Shown: positions 25,308 through 33,652, counted from the first letter of the stretch. The stretch is 64,000 nt of DNA from Streptomyces sp. NBC_00236 (GCF_036195045.1 NZ_CP108100.1:3224001-3288000); one strand, 5' to 3'. The notes: a model not told the origin generated them from the sequence alone. Made by a program: numbers and translations.

Positions 25308-26201
25308 TCAGTCCTCCGCCGGAGCCACCCGCCCGGTCAGCGCCGCCAGCGAGTTGCGCACGTGCGCCATGTGCGCCTGCACGTCCTCGCGCCCCTCCTC
25401 GTGCTCACGCAGGATCCGCTCCGTCTCCCGAACGACCCGCTCCTCACGGACCCGGGCCGCCGCGATCAGCTCGGCCGCCTGCGCCGCCGCGTCCTCCTGG
25501 CCGTGGCGCGCGGCCTCCTCCGCCTCGGCCAGCGCGCGCCGCGCCCCGGCGAGACCGGCCTCCGCACGCTCCGTCAGCTCCGCGTGCTCCGCCTCCTGCG
25601 CCGCCCCGGCCTCCGCCAGCTCCTCCCCCAGAGCCTTCCGGCGCTCACCGTGCTCCTGCTCCTGATGGGCCAGCACGCTGTCCGTACGGCTCACGGTCGC
25701 CGCCATCGCGGCCTGCGCCTCCTCGCGGACCTGCGCGGCCTCCAGCCGGGCCGCGGCCAGTTCCTCACCCGCGGTGCTCTCGGCAGCGGACAGCACCTGC
25801 TCCGCACGGGCCGTCGCCGCCGCGCGCATCGCCTCCGCGTCGGCCCTCGCCGACTCGCGCAGGGTCCGCGCCGCCGCGTCCGCCTCGTCCCGCAGCGCCT
25901 GCGCCTCCTCCGCGGCGGCAGCCCGAACGGTCTCCGCCTCGCCCTCGGCCAGCGCCAGGATCTGCTGCGCCCGCTCCCCCAACGAGGCATAGTCCTGCGG
26001 TGCCAGCGCGGCGACGGCCTCGTCCAGCCGCGCCGACTCGGCGACCAGCCGCTCCGCCAGCGCCGTCAGCCGCGCCACCTGATCCCGCGCCCCGTCCCGC
26101 TCCGCCGACAGCGCGGCCACGGTCCGGTCCACCTGCTCCGGACGGTAACCACGACCGCGTACGCCGACGAAGCCGTGCGCGGACACCGGTGCAGAACTCA
26201 T
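25308..26201 (-). CDS. Coiled-coil protein with DivIVA-like N-terminus (annotated as cellulose-binding protein in relatives)
   Basis: 297 residues. The N-terminal FVGVRGRGYRPEQVDRTVAA resembles the short head of DivIVA/FilP/Scy-type proteins; then residues of about 30-280 are one long, Ala/Glu-rich coiled coil with hendecad and heptad patterns and no Pro. Relatives are often called cellulose-binding protein, which I regard as a historical name; the build points to a filament or polarity scaffold protein of the cytoplasm, as for FilP. It lies 192 bp downstream of the deaminase/SUKH cluster on the same strand. It may be independent: no shared domain links it to the cluster. The overall charge is strongly acidic. 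Confidence 0.7.
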   Translation of the reverse strand: MSSAPVSAHGFVGVRGRGYRPEQVDRTVAALSAERDGARDQVARLTALAERLVAESARLDEAVAALAPQDYASLGERAQQILALAEGEAETVRAAAAEEAQALRDEADAAARTLRESARADAEAMRAAATARAEQVLSAAESTAGEELAAARLEAAQVREEAQAAMAATVSRTDSVLAHQEQEHGERRKALGEELAEAGAAQEAEHAELTERAEAGLAGARRALAEAEEAARHGQEDAAAQAAELIAAARVREERVVRETERILREHEEGREDVQAHMAHVRNSLAALTGRVAPAED

Positions 26202-26393
26202 CCTTGACGCCTCTTTCCGACTCTCCGACCACTGAGCAATACGTCAAGGATGCGGCAATTGGTCAAGAAGTCGGAATCGTTTCGATGCTTTCAGGACGGA
26301 AGCGACAGGCATCACAGCCCACGGAACGGACGTGGCGCCCCTCCCCCGAAGGGAAGAGGCGCCACACCCCGCACCACCGCGACGGCCGGGCCG

Positions 26394-28859
26394 TCAGATC
26401 AGCCCGTCCCACATCTGCTCCAGCAGGACCGACCACCAACTCTCCGGCGACGCCAGGGCCGCCGGGTCGACCGCCACCAGCTGCGCCTGGAAATCCACCG
26501 TCCAGCGACCCGCCTGCTCGGGGTTCAGCCCGTACCGCAGCCGCCACATCCGGCCGAGCAACGCCATGCAACGCGTGAACTCCGGCAGCCCCGTGTTCAC
26601 GAACTGCGGCGCCACCGACTGCCCGCCGGGGCCCGCCTCCACCGGCACGGCCACGATGTTCGCCGTCCCGTACTGCACACAGATCGCCCGGCCGAAGTCC
26701 GAGCCCATCACCAGGTACGACCCCGCGTCGGGAGCCGCCTGCACCTGACGCTGCGCCGCCAGCTCCGCCAGCGTCGGCACCACCGGCTGCCCCGGCTGCG
26801 CCCAGAAGAACGGCCCGAAGTCGGCGGGCAGCCCCGCCCACACCAGGGTCCGCGCCACGATCTCCGGCACACCCTGGCGGGACACCGCGCGCTGGTCGAA
26901 GCGCAGCACCCCCTGCGGACCGAACGTCTGCAGCATCTCCTCCGCGATCGCCTCCGGCGGGACCTGCATCGGCGGCGGCGCCTGCGGCAGCGGAGCCCGC
27001 ACCGGCGCCGGCCGCGCCGGACCGTCCGCGACCTGGTGCAGCTCACCCTGATGGGTCAGCAGATGCTGCATGCCCTGCTGCCGGCTCGCGTGGTCCGTCC
27101 CGTACGGAGCGACGCTCGTGATCCGCACCTGCGGCCACGTCTCACGGATCATCCGGGCGCAGTAACCACCCGGCAGCTCGCACGACTCCAGCTCCGTGTG
27201 CAGTTCGATGACCTGCTGCGGCGGCACGTTCATCGCCCGCAACTCGTGCAGCATCTGCCACTCGGGGTGCGGAGTGCCCGGCGCCGAACGACGGATCAGC
27301 TGCTGCTCACTGCCGTCCGGCCCGCGGTACCGCAGCACGGCCTGGTAACCGGGGCCGACGGTCGGCTGACCCGTCGGCGCCTGCGGATACCCGTACGCGG
27401 GAGGCGGAACGGGGCCGGGGGCCCCGCCCAGCGAACCGCCCTGGCCCATCGGCGCACCGGGCGGACCCGGCGGACCGGGCGGACCCGGCGGCTGCGGAGC
27501 CGACGGCCCGGCCGGGCCCGGACTCGCGAGCATCGTCGCCGCATGGTGGACGTTGCCCCCACCGGGCGGCGGCGTGGAACCGGGCGGCGCGGGCGGCTGC
27601 GGAGCACCCGGGGCCCCGGGAGCGCCGGGCGGCTGCGGAGCACCGGGTACGCCGGGCGGACCCGGCGGACGCGGCACGGACGGACCGGACGCGTTCGGGT
27701 CGGCGAACATCGTCGCCGCGTGGTGGACGTTGCCCCCACCGGGCGGCGGCGTGGAACCGGGCGGCGCGGGCGGCTGCGGAGCACCCGGGGCCCCGGGCGG
27801 CTGCGGAGCACCGGGCGGCCCCAGCTGCGACACGAGCTGCGTCGGCACGTACCCGCCCGCCGGAGCACCCGGCGTACCGGGTCCCGAGGGAGGCGGCAGC
27901 GGCGCGCCGGGCCGGGCGCCCGGCGTACCGGGGGCGCCGGGCGGCGGCGGGGTCGTCGAACCACCGCCACGCGCACCGCGCGGCGGCACGACCGCCTTGC
28001 TGGTCGCCTCGTCGGAGATGTCACCGGAACCGGAACCCGGCCCGGGACGGGGCCCCGGAGCGGCCGGGCTGCCCGGTGCGGCAGCGCTCGGCGCAGGGCC
28101 GCCCGGCAGCGGAGCCGGCGGAGCACCGGGGCCGCCCTGCGGCGGCAGGCCCGGCACGATCGCCGTCGCGGGCAGCTGACTGCCTCCCGACATCAGCGCC
28201 GTCGGAGCATCAGCGGACACCACGCGGGGCGGTGCGCCCTCGTCGTCGGCACCCGAGAGCGGCGGCGCGAACACGGTGGCCGGCAGCCCCACCTCGCCCT
28301 CGTCGGACCCGGCGTTGGTGTCGGTCCCGGCCCACGGCGTGGCCCCGACGGGCGGCTGCGGCGCGGACGCCCGAACGCCCGGGGAGGCCGTCGGCTCGTA
28401 CGGGACCGGCCCGCCCTGCGAAGAGGGGGCAGGGGATGCGGGCCCGGGCGGAGGTGTCTGCCCCGCCGCTTCCGCCCGCCGGTCCGGGATACCCAGCTTG
28501 TCGGCCGCGTCCTGGAGCCACTCCGGCGGGCTCAACAGGAACGACGTCTGGTTCAGATCGATACGCTGCGGCGGCTCGGGGGCCGCGGGCGCACCGGCCG
28601 CCGACCCGTACTCCTCCTCGTACCGCCGGATCACCTCACCCACCGGCAGTCCCGGCCACAACGTCGCCTCGCCGCTGTCCCGGGCGATCACCAGCCGCTG
28701 CCGGCCGCCGTCCGACACCGGGCCCTCGGCACGGTCCTCGGCCCACACCACGAAGCCCAGCTCGAACTCACGCACCCGCACCTCCTGGTGCTGGTACGCC
28801 GGAACGTCACCGTTGACCCACTCGTCCGCGCGCTCCTGCGCCTGCGCAAAGGTCACCAT
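26394..28859 (-). CDS. YrhB/Imm35 - proline-rich linker - XOO_2897-like deaminase - SUKH-4 multidomain protein
   Basis: 821 residues from ATG 28859 (an upstream GTG at 28868 overlaps the previous stop but sits too close to the GGAGGGG ribosome site). Residues 1-90 (MVTFAQAQERADEWVNGDVP to YEEEYG) look like the YrhB/Imm35 immunity fold. Residues of about 130-460 are Pro/Gly-rich and disordered, with two copies of a 59-residue unit. A nucleic-acid/nucleotide deaminase domain follows: HPE at 531-533 and a Cys pair at 560 and 567 (ESCELPGGYC) form the zinc site, and PQVRITSVAPYG is the next strand, as in XOO_2897-type toxins. Residues of about 620-821 resemble SUKH-4 (MGSDFGRAICVQYGTANIVA). No signal peptide or secretion tag. 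The protein carries an effector and one or two immunity-type folds. It lies 5 bp behind the WHH-SUKH gene, in one operon. Confidence 0.78.
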   Translation of the reverse strand: MVTFAQAQERADEWVNGDVPAYQHQEVRVREFELGFVVWAEDRAEGPVSDGGRQRLVIARDSGEATLWPGLPVGEVIRRYEEEYGSAAGAPAAPEPPQRIDLNQTSFLLSPPEWLQDAADKLGIPDRRAEAAGQTPPPGPASPAPSSQGGPVPYEPTASPGVRASAPQPPVGATPWAGTDTNAGSDEGEVGLPATVFAPPLSGADDEGAPPRVVSADAPTALMSGGSQLPATAIVPGLPPQGGPGAPPAPLPGGPAPSAAAPGSPAAPGPRPGPGSGSGDISDEATSKAVVPPRGARGGGSTTPPPPGAPGTPGARPGAPLPPPSGPGTPGAPAGGYVPTQLVSQLGPPGAPQPPGAPGAPQPPAPPGSTPPPGGGNVHHAATMFADPNASGPSVPRPPGPPGVPGAPQPPGAPGAPGAPQPPAPPGSTPPPGGGNVHHAATMLASPGPAGPSAPQPPGPPGPPGPPGAPMGQGGSLGGAPGPVPPPAYGYPQAPTGQPTVGPGYQAVLRYRGPDGSEQQLIRRSAPGTPHPEWQMLHELRAMNVPPQQVIELHTELESCELPGGYCARMIRETWPQVRITSVAPYGTDHASRQQGMQHLLTHQGELHQVADGPARPAPVRAPLPQAPPPMQVPPEAIAEEMLQTFGPQGVLRFDQRAVSRQGVPEIVARTLVWAGLPADFGPFFWAQPGQPVVPTLAELAAQRQVQAAPDAGSYLVMGSDFGRAICVQYGTANIVAVPVEAGPGGQSVAPQFVNTGLPEFTRCMALLGRMWRLRYGLNPEQAGRWTVDFQAQLVAVDPAALASPESWWSVLLEQMWDGLI
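27531..27797 (-). repeat. Two copies of a 90-bp near-identical unit, period 177 bp, inside the deaminase protein linker
   Basis: 27531-27620 and 27708-27797 differ at only one of 90 positions. They encode the 30-residue core ending in or containing GGGNVHHAATM followed by F/L-A. The 177-bp offset is 59 codons, so the frame is kept. Near-identity at silent positions suggests a recent duplication or gene conversion. The flanking DNA is also repetitive, coding for PGAPQPPGAPG-type runs. Confidence 0.8.
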
Positions 28860-28864
28860 CGCGC

Positions 28865-29842
28865 TCACCCCTCCACCGGGACAGCACGCGCGAAGCCGCC
28901 GTCCACCATCAGGTTCGCCACCGTCTCCAGCTCCGGCGGATTACCCGCGAGCCGCTGAAGGAACGCGTCGAAATCGGCGCCGCACGGCAGCAGCAGCCGA
29001 TCCACCCGCTCCTGCACGCTCCAGCCGTCCCGGTCACGCGCGTCGTCGTACGCACAGAACCAGACCGAACCCACGCCGTCCCCGCGGACCTTCACCGCGA
29101 GAATACCGCCCTGGACGAAAGCGACGCCCAGATAGTCCTTGGTCAGATGGTCCCGCAGGCACTTGTTCACATAGACCAGATCGTTCACGCCCGCTTCCTC
29201 GCGCACCGTGAAGAACGGCTGGTCGACCAGGAGACCGAGCTCAGCATCGAGCGCCGCACCGAACGGAGCCGAGCCGCCCGCCGCCTTCAGGAACGAGCGG
29301 TACGCACCCGGCAGCCGGTAGCCGAGGTCCTCCTCGACACCCTGGATCTGCTGCTCGGTGACCGCCACGGCGCCCCTGGGCAACCGGAAATGGGTCGGCC
29401 GGGTCTCCTGCAGCGGGCGCGTACCCCGCTTGTTCTGGTCCACCGCGGTCGTCGCCAGTCCACCGTGGTGCCGGAGCAGCGCCTTCACCTCCACCGGGAC
29501 CAGCTCCATCCGCCGGCCGCCCGGCACGTGGTGCCAGGTCCAGCCGTGCGGAGTGGCCACCGCGGGAATCGTGTCCCACAGATCATGGCCACTCGCCGCC
29601 AGCGCAGCGTTCGCCGACACATAGTCCGTGAGCCGCAGCTCGTCCACGCCGAACCCCTGCGGAGGCTCGGCGATCTCGGCGGCGGCGCGCGCGTAGGGCG
29701 CGAAGTCCGGACAGCCGTTCCCGTCCATACGCACACCTCTGGGGTGGCGGGACGCCCGGACAGGATCCGGGAAGTGCACGAGCTGCCCGGCGTAGGCCGC
29801 GTTCGGTGGCGCGGCTTGCTGCCCGAGCCGACCTGTCGTCAT
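28865..29842 (-). CDS. HNH/Endonuclease-VII-like (WHH) nuclease domain fused to SMI1/KNR4 (SUKH-1) immunity-type domain
   Basis: 325 residues from ATG 29842 (AGGGGG upstream). Residues of about 85-150 contain DLWDTIPAVATPHGWTWHHV, in which W103-H104-H105 is followed by RRMELVPVEVKALLRHHGG, the WHH signature of an HNH/Endonuclease-VII-type nuclease toxin. Residues of about 170-300 are an SMI1/KNR4 (SUKH-1) fold: GVEEDLGYRLPGAYRSFLKA and LLVDQPFFTVREEAGVNDLV. The nuclease-like part lacks an N-terminal delivery module. It overlaps the ribosome-binding region of the deaminase gene and is its operon partner. The toxin and immunity folds in one chain suggest a self-inhibited or regulatory nuclease rather than an exported toxin; activity is not shown. 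Confidence 0.78.
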   Translation of the reverse strand: MTTGRLGQQAAPPNAAYAGQLVHFPDPVRASRHPRGVRMDGNGCPDFAPYARAAAEIAEPPQGFGVDELRLTDYVSANAALAASGHDLWDTIPAVATPHGWTWHHVPGGRRMELVPVEVKALLRHHGGLATTAVDQNKRGTRPLQETRPTHFRLPRGAVAVTEQQIQGVEEDLGYRLPGAYRSFLKAAGGSAPFGAALDAELGLLVDQPFFTVREEAGVNDLVYVNKCLRDHLTKDYLGVAFVQGGILAVKVRGDGVGSVWFCAYDDARDRDGWSVQERVDRLLLPCGADFDAFLQRLAGNPPELETVANLMVDGGFARAVPVEG

Positions 29843-30146
29843 GGCGGTTGCCCCCTGCTGCGTCTGGCTGATGAGGACCGACCTGCCCACGGGGGCGGTC
29901 CAGGCACAGCCTATGCGGTGAGCCCGGGACAGGCCCCGCCCCTCCGCCCCACGGCCACTTCCGTCACCAACCGTCACAACCGGGTGACGGACGAGCGACG
30001 ATCGGGCCACTGGAGCGCGACACGCAGACACGTTTCGTCGACCCCGCTTTCACAGGACCCGACACATTTGGCAGGCTGTCACCCGCATACACGGGGGCGT
30101 GCACATTCGGCAGCAGCCGCTGCGGGCACGGGAGGGACACAGCACC
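29843..30146. promoter_or_regulatory. 304-bp divergent control region of the deaminase/nuclease cluster
   Basis: No gene is seen. Two direct repeats, ACATTTGGCAG (30064-30074) and ACATTCGGCAG (30103-30113), lie 39 bp apart on the YwqJ side. An inverted repeat CCGTCACC (29961-29968) / GGTGACGG (29983-29990) with a further CCGTCAC between the arms lies on the WHH side. Either may be an operator shared by the divergent operons. No -10/-35 pair stands out strongly. Confidence 0.5.
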
Positions 30147-30680
30147 ATGCACACCGCACACTCTGCACAGACCGTCACCACCGGGGACCCCCGACTCAGC
30201 TGGAGCAGCAACGAGACCGGCCACACCCCGCGCCTGATCCACCGCCGCGACGGCATCCTGCCCGCGGTGGCCGCAGCGCTGTCCGTACGCGGGGAAACAC
30301 TCACCTGCACCGCCGGCAAGGGCGACCAGCCGCCCGTCCTGCACCACCTCGTCCAGGACTTCCTGGACACGCTCCCCAGCGGCCAGCGCGAACGCTTCAC
30401 CGGCCGCTGCCCCGAGGCCATACTGCTCTCCCGGCACCTCACCGCCGCCGAGTCCGGCCGCTCCAAGCGGGCCCAGCGCAAGCCCCTCACCAACGGCGAG
30501 GCCCGGCGCGCCCTCAAGCACGCCCGGCTCACCGCACGCCGGATCCGCGAGGACGGCGACCCGCTCCACGGCAGCTACGCGGCACCCTGCCGCTCCTGCT
30601 CCGTGATGCTCGCCCACTTCGGCGTACGTCCCGTCGACCTCACCACGACCGGAGCGGCGACGACCGCCGAGAAGGGCTGA
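30147..30680 (+). CDS. YwqJ-type deaminase domain protein
   Basis: 177 residues, cytoplasmic and without a signal peptide. The zinc-site motifs of the deaminase fold are in place: C88-P89-E90 (GRCPEAILLSRHL), the [HC]xE motif, and P147-C148-R-S-C151 (AAPCRSCSVMLAHFGV), the PCxxC motif. This combination of CxE and PCxxC is the YwqJ-deaminase family, a toxin-type nucleic-acid or nucleotide deaminase. ATG at 30147 is chosen because GGAGGG lies 10 bp ahead. The remaining N-terminal 60 residues have a repeat-free, Thr/Gly-rich look. It stands first in a two-gene unit with the SUKH-3 protein and is divergent from the WHH-SUKH/deaminase operon. The substrate is unknown. Confidence 0.8.
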   Translation: MHTAHSAQTVTTGDPRLSWSSNETGHTPRLIHRRDGILPAVAAALSVRGETLTCTAGKGDQPPVLHHLVQDFLDTLPSGQRERFTGRCPEAILLSRHLTAAESGRSKRAQRKPLTNGEARRALKHARLTARRIREDGDPLHGSYAAPCRSCSVMLAHFGVRPVDLTTTGAATTAEKG

Positions 30681-30690
30681 CAGCGCCCCC

Positions 30691-31233
30691 ATGCAGGACC
30701 GAACCGACCTCCCCGACCTCCCCGCGCAAACAGGCGCGGCGAACCACGACCGCCACAGCTCCACCCGCTTCCCGGTCGCCGTCGACGCCGCCCTGCGCGC
30801 CGCCGGCTGGGAACCCGGCCGCTGGGACATCCGCCAGGCCGAGGAGTGGGCCGACGCCCTGCGCTCCCACGCCTCACCCGCCGGACACCAGCACGCCGTC
30901 TTCCCCGCCGCGGTCGAGGCCTGGGCCGAATTCGGCGGGCTCCTCATCACCGCCACCGCGCCCGGGCGGCAGATCGCGCCGCCCTCCGTACGGATCGACC
31001 CGCTGAGCGGACTCCACCTCGCCCGGACACTGGGAGACCTCGGCCGCGCCCTGGAGACCGAGGTCGCGCCCCTGGGCGAGGAAGGGGACGCGCAGGCCGT
31101 CCTCGCGATCGACGCGGAGGGACGGATCTACAGCATCGACCACACCGGCGACTGGTACCTGGGACCCGACATCGACAGCGCCCTGGCCGCACTCGTCGCC
31201 GGCATCCAGCCGGAGCGCCTGGTCTCCGGCTGA
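30691..31233 (+). CDS. SUKH-3 domain protein, immunity-type partner of the YwqJ deaminase
   Basis: 180 residues. SRFPVAVDAALRAAGWEPGR-like wording (STRFPVAVDAALRAAGWEPG, then RWDIRQAEEWADALR) and FPAAVEAWAEFGGLLIT, DPLSGLHLARTLGDLGRALE, GRIYSIDHTGDWYLGPDIDS match the SUKH-3 domain, which in polymorphic-toxin systems protects against a partner effector. It lies 10 bp behind the YwqJ gene on the same strand, the usual position for its cognate immunity protein. No membrane or signal segment, so protection would be intracellular. The ribosome binding site is weak, consistent with coupling to the gene before it. Confidence 0.82.
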   Translation: MQDRTDLPDLPAQTGAANHDRHSSTRFPVAVDAALRAAGWEPGRWDIRQAEEWADALRSHASPAGHQHAVFPAAVEAWAEFGGLLITATAPGRQIAPPSVRIDPLSGLHLARTLGDLGRALETEVAPLGEEGDAQAVLAIDAEGRIYSIDHTGDWYLGPDIDSALAALVAGIQPERLVSG

Positions 31234-31267
31234 GCCCGCGGCCGCCGGGGCCCGGTCCGGACCGCAA

Positions 31268-31337
31268 GCCCTGCGCCGCGTCGACGTCCGGCAGGACGGC
31301 AGGCCCTACGCCGCGTCGACGTCCGGCAGGACGGCCG
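31268..31337. repeat. 35-bp tandem duplication at the 3' end of the histidine-kinase gene
   Basis: GCCCT(G/A)CGCCGCGTCGACGT and the next 15 bases occur twice in tandem at 31268-31302 and 31303-31337 (33 of 35 identical). Copy 2 contains the last codons and the stop of the kinase (TAG); copy 1 lies just past it and lacks the stop because of a single A/G change. It is a simple 3'-end duplication. Confidence 0.75.
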
Positions 31338-32607
31338 ACACCCGGAAGCCGCCCGCGTCCGTCGGACCCGACACGAAGACGCCCCCCAGCCCGAGCACCC
31401 GCTCCCGCATGCCGACGAGCCCGTTGCCTCCGCTGGGCAGACCCGCGTCCGCCGTCGCCGCGTCCGAGGGGCCGTTCTCCACCTGCATGGCGACCTCGGC
31501 GTCCCGGTGGGCCAGGCGCACCCACGTCTTCGCGCCCGCCGCGTGCTTGTGCACGTTCGTCAGGGCCTCCTGGACCACCCGGTACGCCGTCTGTTCGACC
31601 TCGGGCGCGTACGGCCGCGCATCCCCCTCCACCGAGAGCTCCACCGTCATCCCCGCCGCCCGCGACTCCCCCACCAGGGTCTCCACCTCATCCAGGCGCG
31701 GCCCGTCCTCCGTCGCCACCGGCACCGCACGCCCCACGGACGCCAGCGGGACCTTCGTCACCCGCGCGACCATCGGCTCCCCGGTCCGCAGCACCCCGAG
31801 CATCTCGCGGAGCTCCGTCAACGCCTGCCGCCCCATGTCACCCACCAGCGCCGCGTTCCGCACCGCCTTCGCCGGGTCCTTGGGCGCCACCGCCTGCAGA
31901 GCCGCCGCATGCACCACCATCAGGCTCACCCGGTGCGCCACCACGTCGTGCATCTCCCGGGCGATCCGGGTCCGCTCCTCCGTACGCGCCCACTCCGCCC
32001 GTTCCTCCGCCCGGTCCGCGAGCAGCGACAGCTCCCGCTCCAGCGAGTCCGCCCGCTCCCGCAGACTCTCCATCAGCCGGCGCCGCGCCCCTATGTAGAG
32101 GCCGAACAGCACCGGCGGCGCGGTCAGGCCCACCGCCATGAAGAGGGACAGCATCGGCACGTACCAGTCGCCGGGGCCGAAGTCCGCGTCGGCGTCGACG
32201 CCCTGCCGCAGCCGCACATAGGTGACGATGAACGTCCCCACCAGCTGCATGCTCATCAGCACCGCGGTGATCCGGCGCGGCACATCGGACGCGGCCAGCG
32301 TGTACAGGCCGACCAGACCCATCAGGAAGCCCATCTCGGCCGGCGTCGTCGCGATCGACACGAGCACCACGGCGATCGGCCACTTCCGGCGTACCAGCAG
32401 CACCGACCCCGCGAGCAGCCCGAACACCACCCCCAAGGGCACCGGCAGTCCGGTGTCCCCCGCGAACGTCACCCCTTCCAGCGCACACTCCAGCGCCGAG
32501 ACCAGCGCCAGTCCTCCGTCCAGTGCGACACTCCGTCGCCGTTCCCACCACCAGTAGCCGCGGGTGGTCGATCCCGCCGCCTCCCGGTCTGCCCCCGTTG
32601 CGGTCAT
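31306..32607 (-). CDS. Orphan sensor histidine kinase (NarL/DesK-type, HisKA_3)
   Basis: 433 residues. About five or six membrane helices fill residues 25-180 (LVSALECALEGVTFAG, VPLGVVFGLLAGSVLLV, MLSLFMAVGLTAPPVLFGLY and others). The dimerisation/phosphoacceptor box is RIAREMHDVVAHRVSLMVVH; the ATP-binding domain has AYRVVQEALTNVHKHA and the G box GNGLVGMRERVLGLGG. It would sense a membrane or envelope signal and phosphorylate a LuxR-type regulator, but no response regulator is adjacent; both LuxR-type regulators in this window lie more than 14 kb away. ATG at 32607 is the natural start; the 3' end carries a 35-bp tandem duplication. Confidence 0.88.
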   Translation of the reverse strand: MTATGADREAAGSTTRGYWWWERRRSVALDGGLALVSALECALEGVTFAGDTGLPVPLGVVFGLLAGSVLLVRRKWPIAVVLVSIATTPAEMGFLMGLVGLYTLAASDVPRRITAVLMSMQLVGTFIVTYVRLRQGVDADADFGPGDWYVPMLSLFMAVGLTAPPVLFGLYIGARRRLMESLRERADSLERELSLLADRAEERAEWARTEERTRIAREMHDVVAHRVSLMVVHAAALQAVAPKDPAKAVRNAALVGDMGRQALTELREMLGVLRTGEPMVARVTKVPLASVGRAVPVATEDGPRLDEVETLVGESRAAGMTVELSVEGDARPYAPEVEQTAYRVVQEALTNVHKHAAGAKTWVRLAHRDAEVAMQVENGPSDAATADAGLPSGGNGLVGMRERVLGLGGVFVSGPTDAGGFRVSAVLPDVDAA

Positions 32608-32762
32608 GGCATCCAGCGTACGGGCGGCCGCACCTCATTTTCGGGTGACCTGCGCAGCACGTCGGGACGTCGAACGGATTCGAATCATGTGCTCATCACC
32701 CGATCCGGCGAACGCCAGTCGAATCCCCGGCGGACGTCCGCATTCCGGACGACGATCACCGC

Positions 32763-33623
32763 ATGACGGAAGAACTGACGAAATACGGCGACTTCGAAGG
32801 CTTGCGCGCCCAGGCCGTCGCCCTGCGCCGGGAGGGCCTCAGCCGCCGCCAGATCCGCGACCGGCTCCAGCTCCACAACAACGTCCTCCTCAACCGCCTG
32901 CTGGAGGGGGAACCCGCGCCGGAGTGGACGAAGCGCCCCAACGCCAAGGACGACCTGCGCGCCAAGGCGCGGGAGCTGCGACTGGAGGGGAAGACGTACG
33001 ACCAGATCCAGGTGGAGCTGGGGTGCTCGAAGAGTTCGATCTCGCTGTGGGTGCGGGATCTGCCGAAGCCTGAGCGCAGCCGGACCGCAGCAGAACAAGC
33101 GCGGCTCGCCGGGCGGCTCCGCTGGGACCACGAGCTGGCCATGCGGGACACCGAACGGCAGAAGACGAAGGCCGAGGCCCGGAGCGAGATCGACACCATG
33201 ACGGACGCGACGCTCCTAGCCGTCGGCACGGCCCTGTACTGGGCGGAGGGCACGAAGGACAAGCCCTACGACCGACGCGAGACCGTCACATTCATCAACA
33301 GCGACCCCAGCGTGATCAAGGTGTACCTCGCATGGCTACGCCTTCTCGACGTCGAGCCCGAGCGCCTTCGCTACCGGCTCATGATCCATGAAACGGGCGA
33401 TGTCGAGGGAGCCGAGAAGTACTGGGCGGATCTGGTAGGCATCGACGTCGCGTCCCTCCAGAAGACCACGCTCAAGAAGCACAACCCCAAGACCGTTCGG
33501 AAGAACGTGGGTGTCTCCTACCGGGGCTGCCTGGTAGTCAAGGTCTCTCAAGGGGCTGACCTTTACCGTCGCATCGAGGGCTGGTGGTACGGCATAGTGG
33601 ATGCCACGCCTTCCGCCGGGTGA
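32763..33623 (+). CDS. HTH protein with LAGLIDADG-like C-terminal half
   Basis: 286 residues. The N-terminal half has two resolvase-type HTH units: QAVALRREGLSRRQIRDRLQ at about 15-40 and KARELRLEGKTYDQIQVELG, then CSKSSISLWVRDLP at about 68-105. The C-terminal half from about 150 (LLAVGTALYWAEGTKDKPYD, then FINSDPSVIKVYLAWLRLLD, and GWWYGI at the end) resembles the LAGLIDADG/WhiA-like fold: the AEG and NSDP motifs are typical. Such proteins are widespread in actinobacteria without assigned role; DNA binding or nicking near tRNA genes is plausible. Its 3' half uses several codons unusual here (CTA, ATA, CTT). It lies immediately upstream of tRNA-Gln and divergent from the kinase. Confidence 0.65.
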   Translation: MTEELTKYGDFEGLRAQAVALRREGLSRRQIRDRLQLHNNVLLNRLLEGEPAPEWTKRPNAKDDLRAKARELRLEGKTYDQIQVELGCSKSSISLWVRDLPKPERSRTAAEQARLAGRLRWDHELAMRDTERQKTKAEARSEIDTMTDATLLAVGTALYWAEGTKDKPYDRRETVTFINSDPSVIKVYLAWLRLLDVEPERLRYRLMIHETGDVEGAEKYWADLVGIDVASLQKTTLKKHNPKTVRKNVGVSYRGCLVVKVSQGADLYRRIEGWWYGIVDATPSAG

Positions 33624-33652
33624 CCATTTGTCCGGTTTAATGGCGTTTGCCA

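Noticed and set aside
27400..27900. CRISPR-like or VNTR array in the repeat-rich linker
   Set aside because: The repeats are in-frame Pro/Gly codons without spacer uniformity, and only one unit is near-identical; no cas genes.
32677..32686. Palindrome GATTCGAATC before the HTH/LAGLIDADG gene as an operator
   Set aside because: Only 10 bp and isolated; could occur by chance, and no partner site was found.
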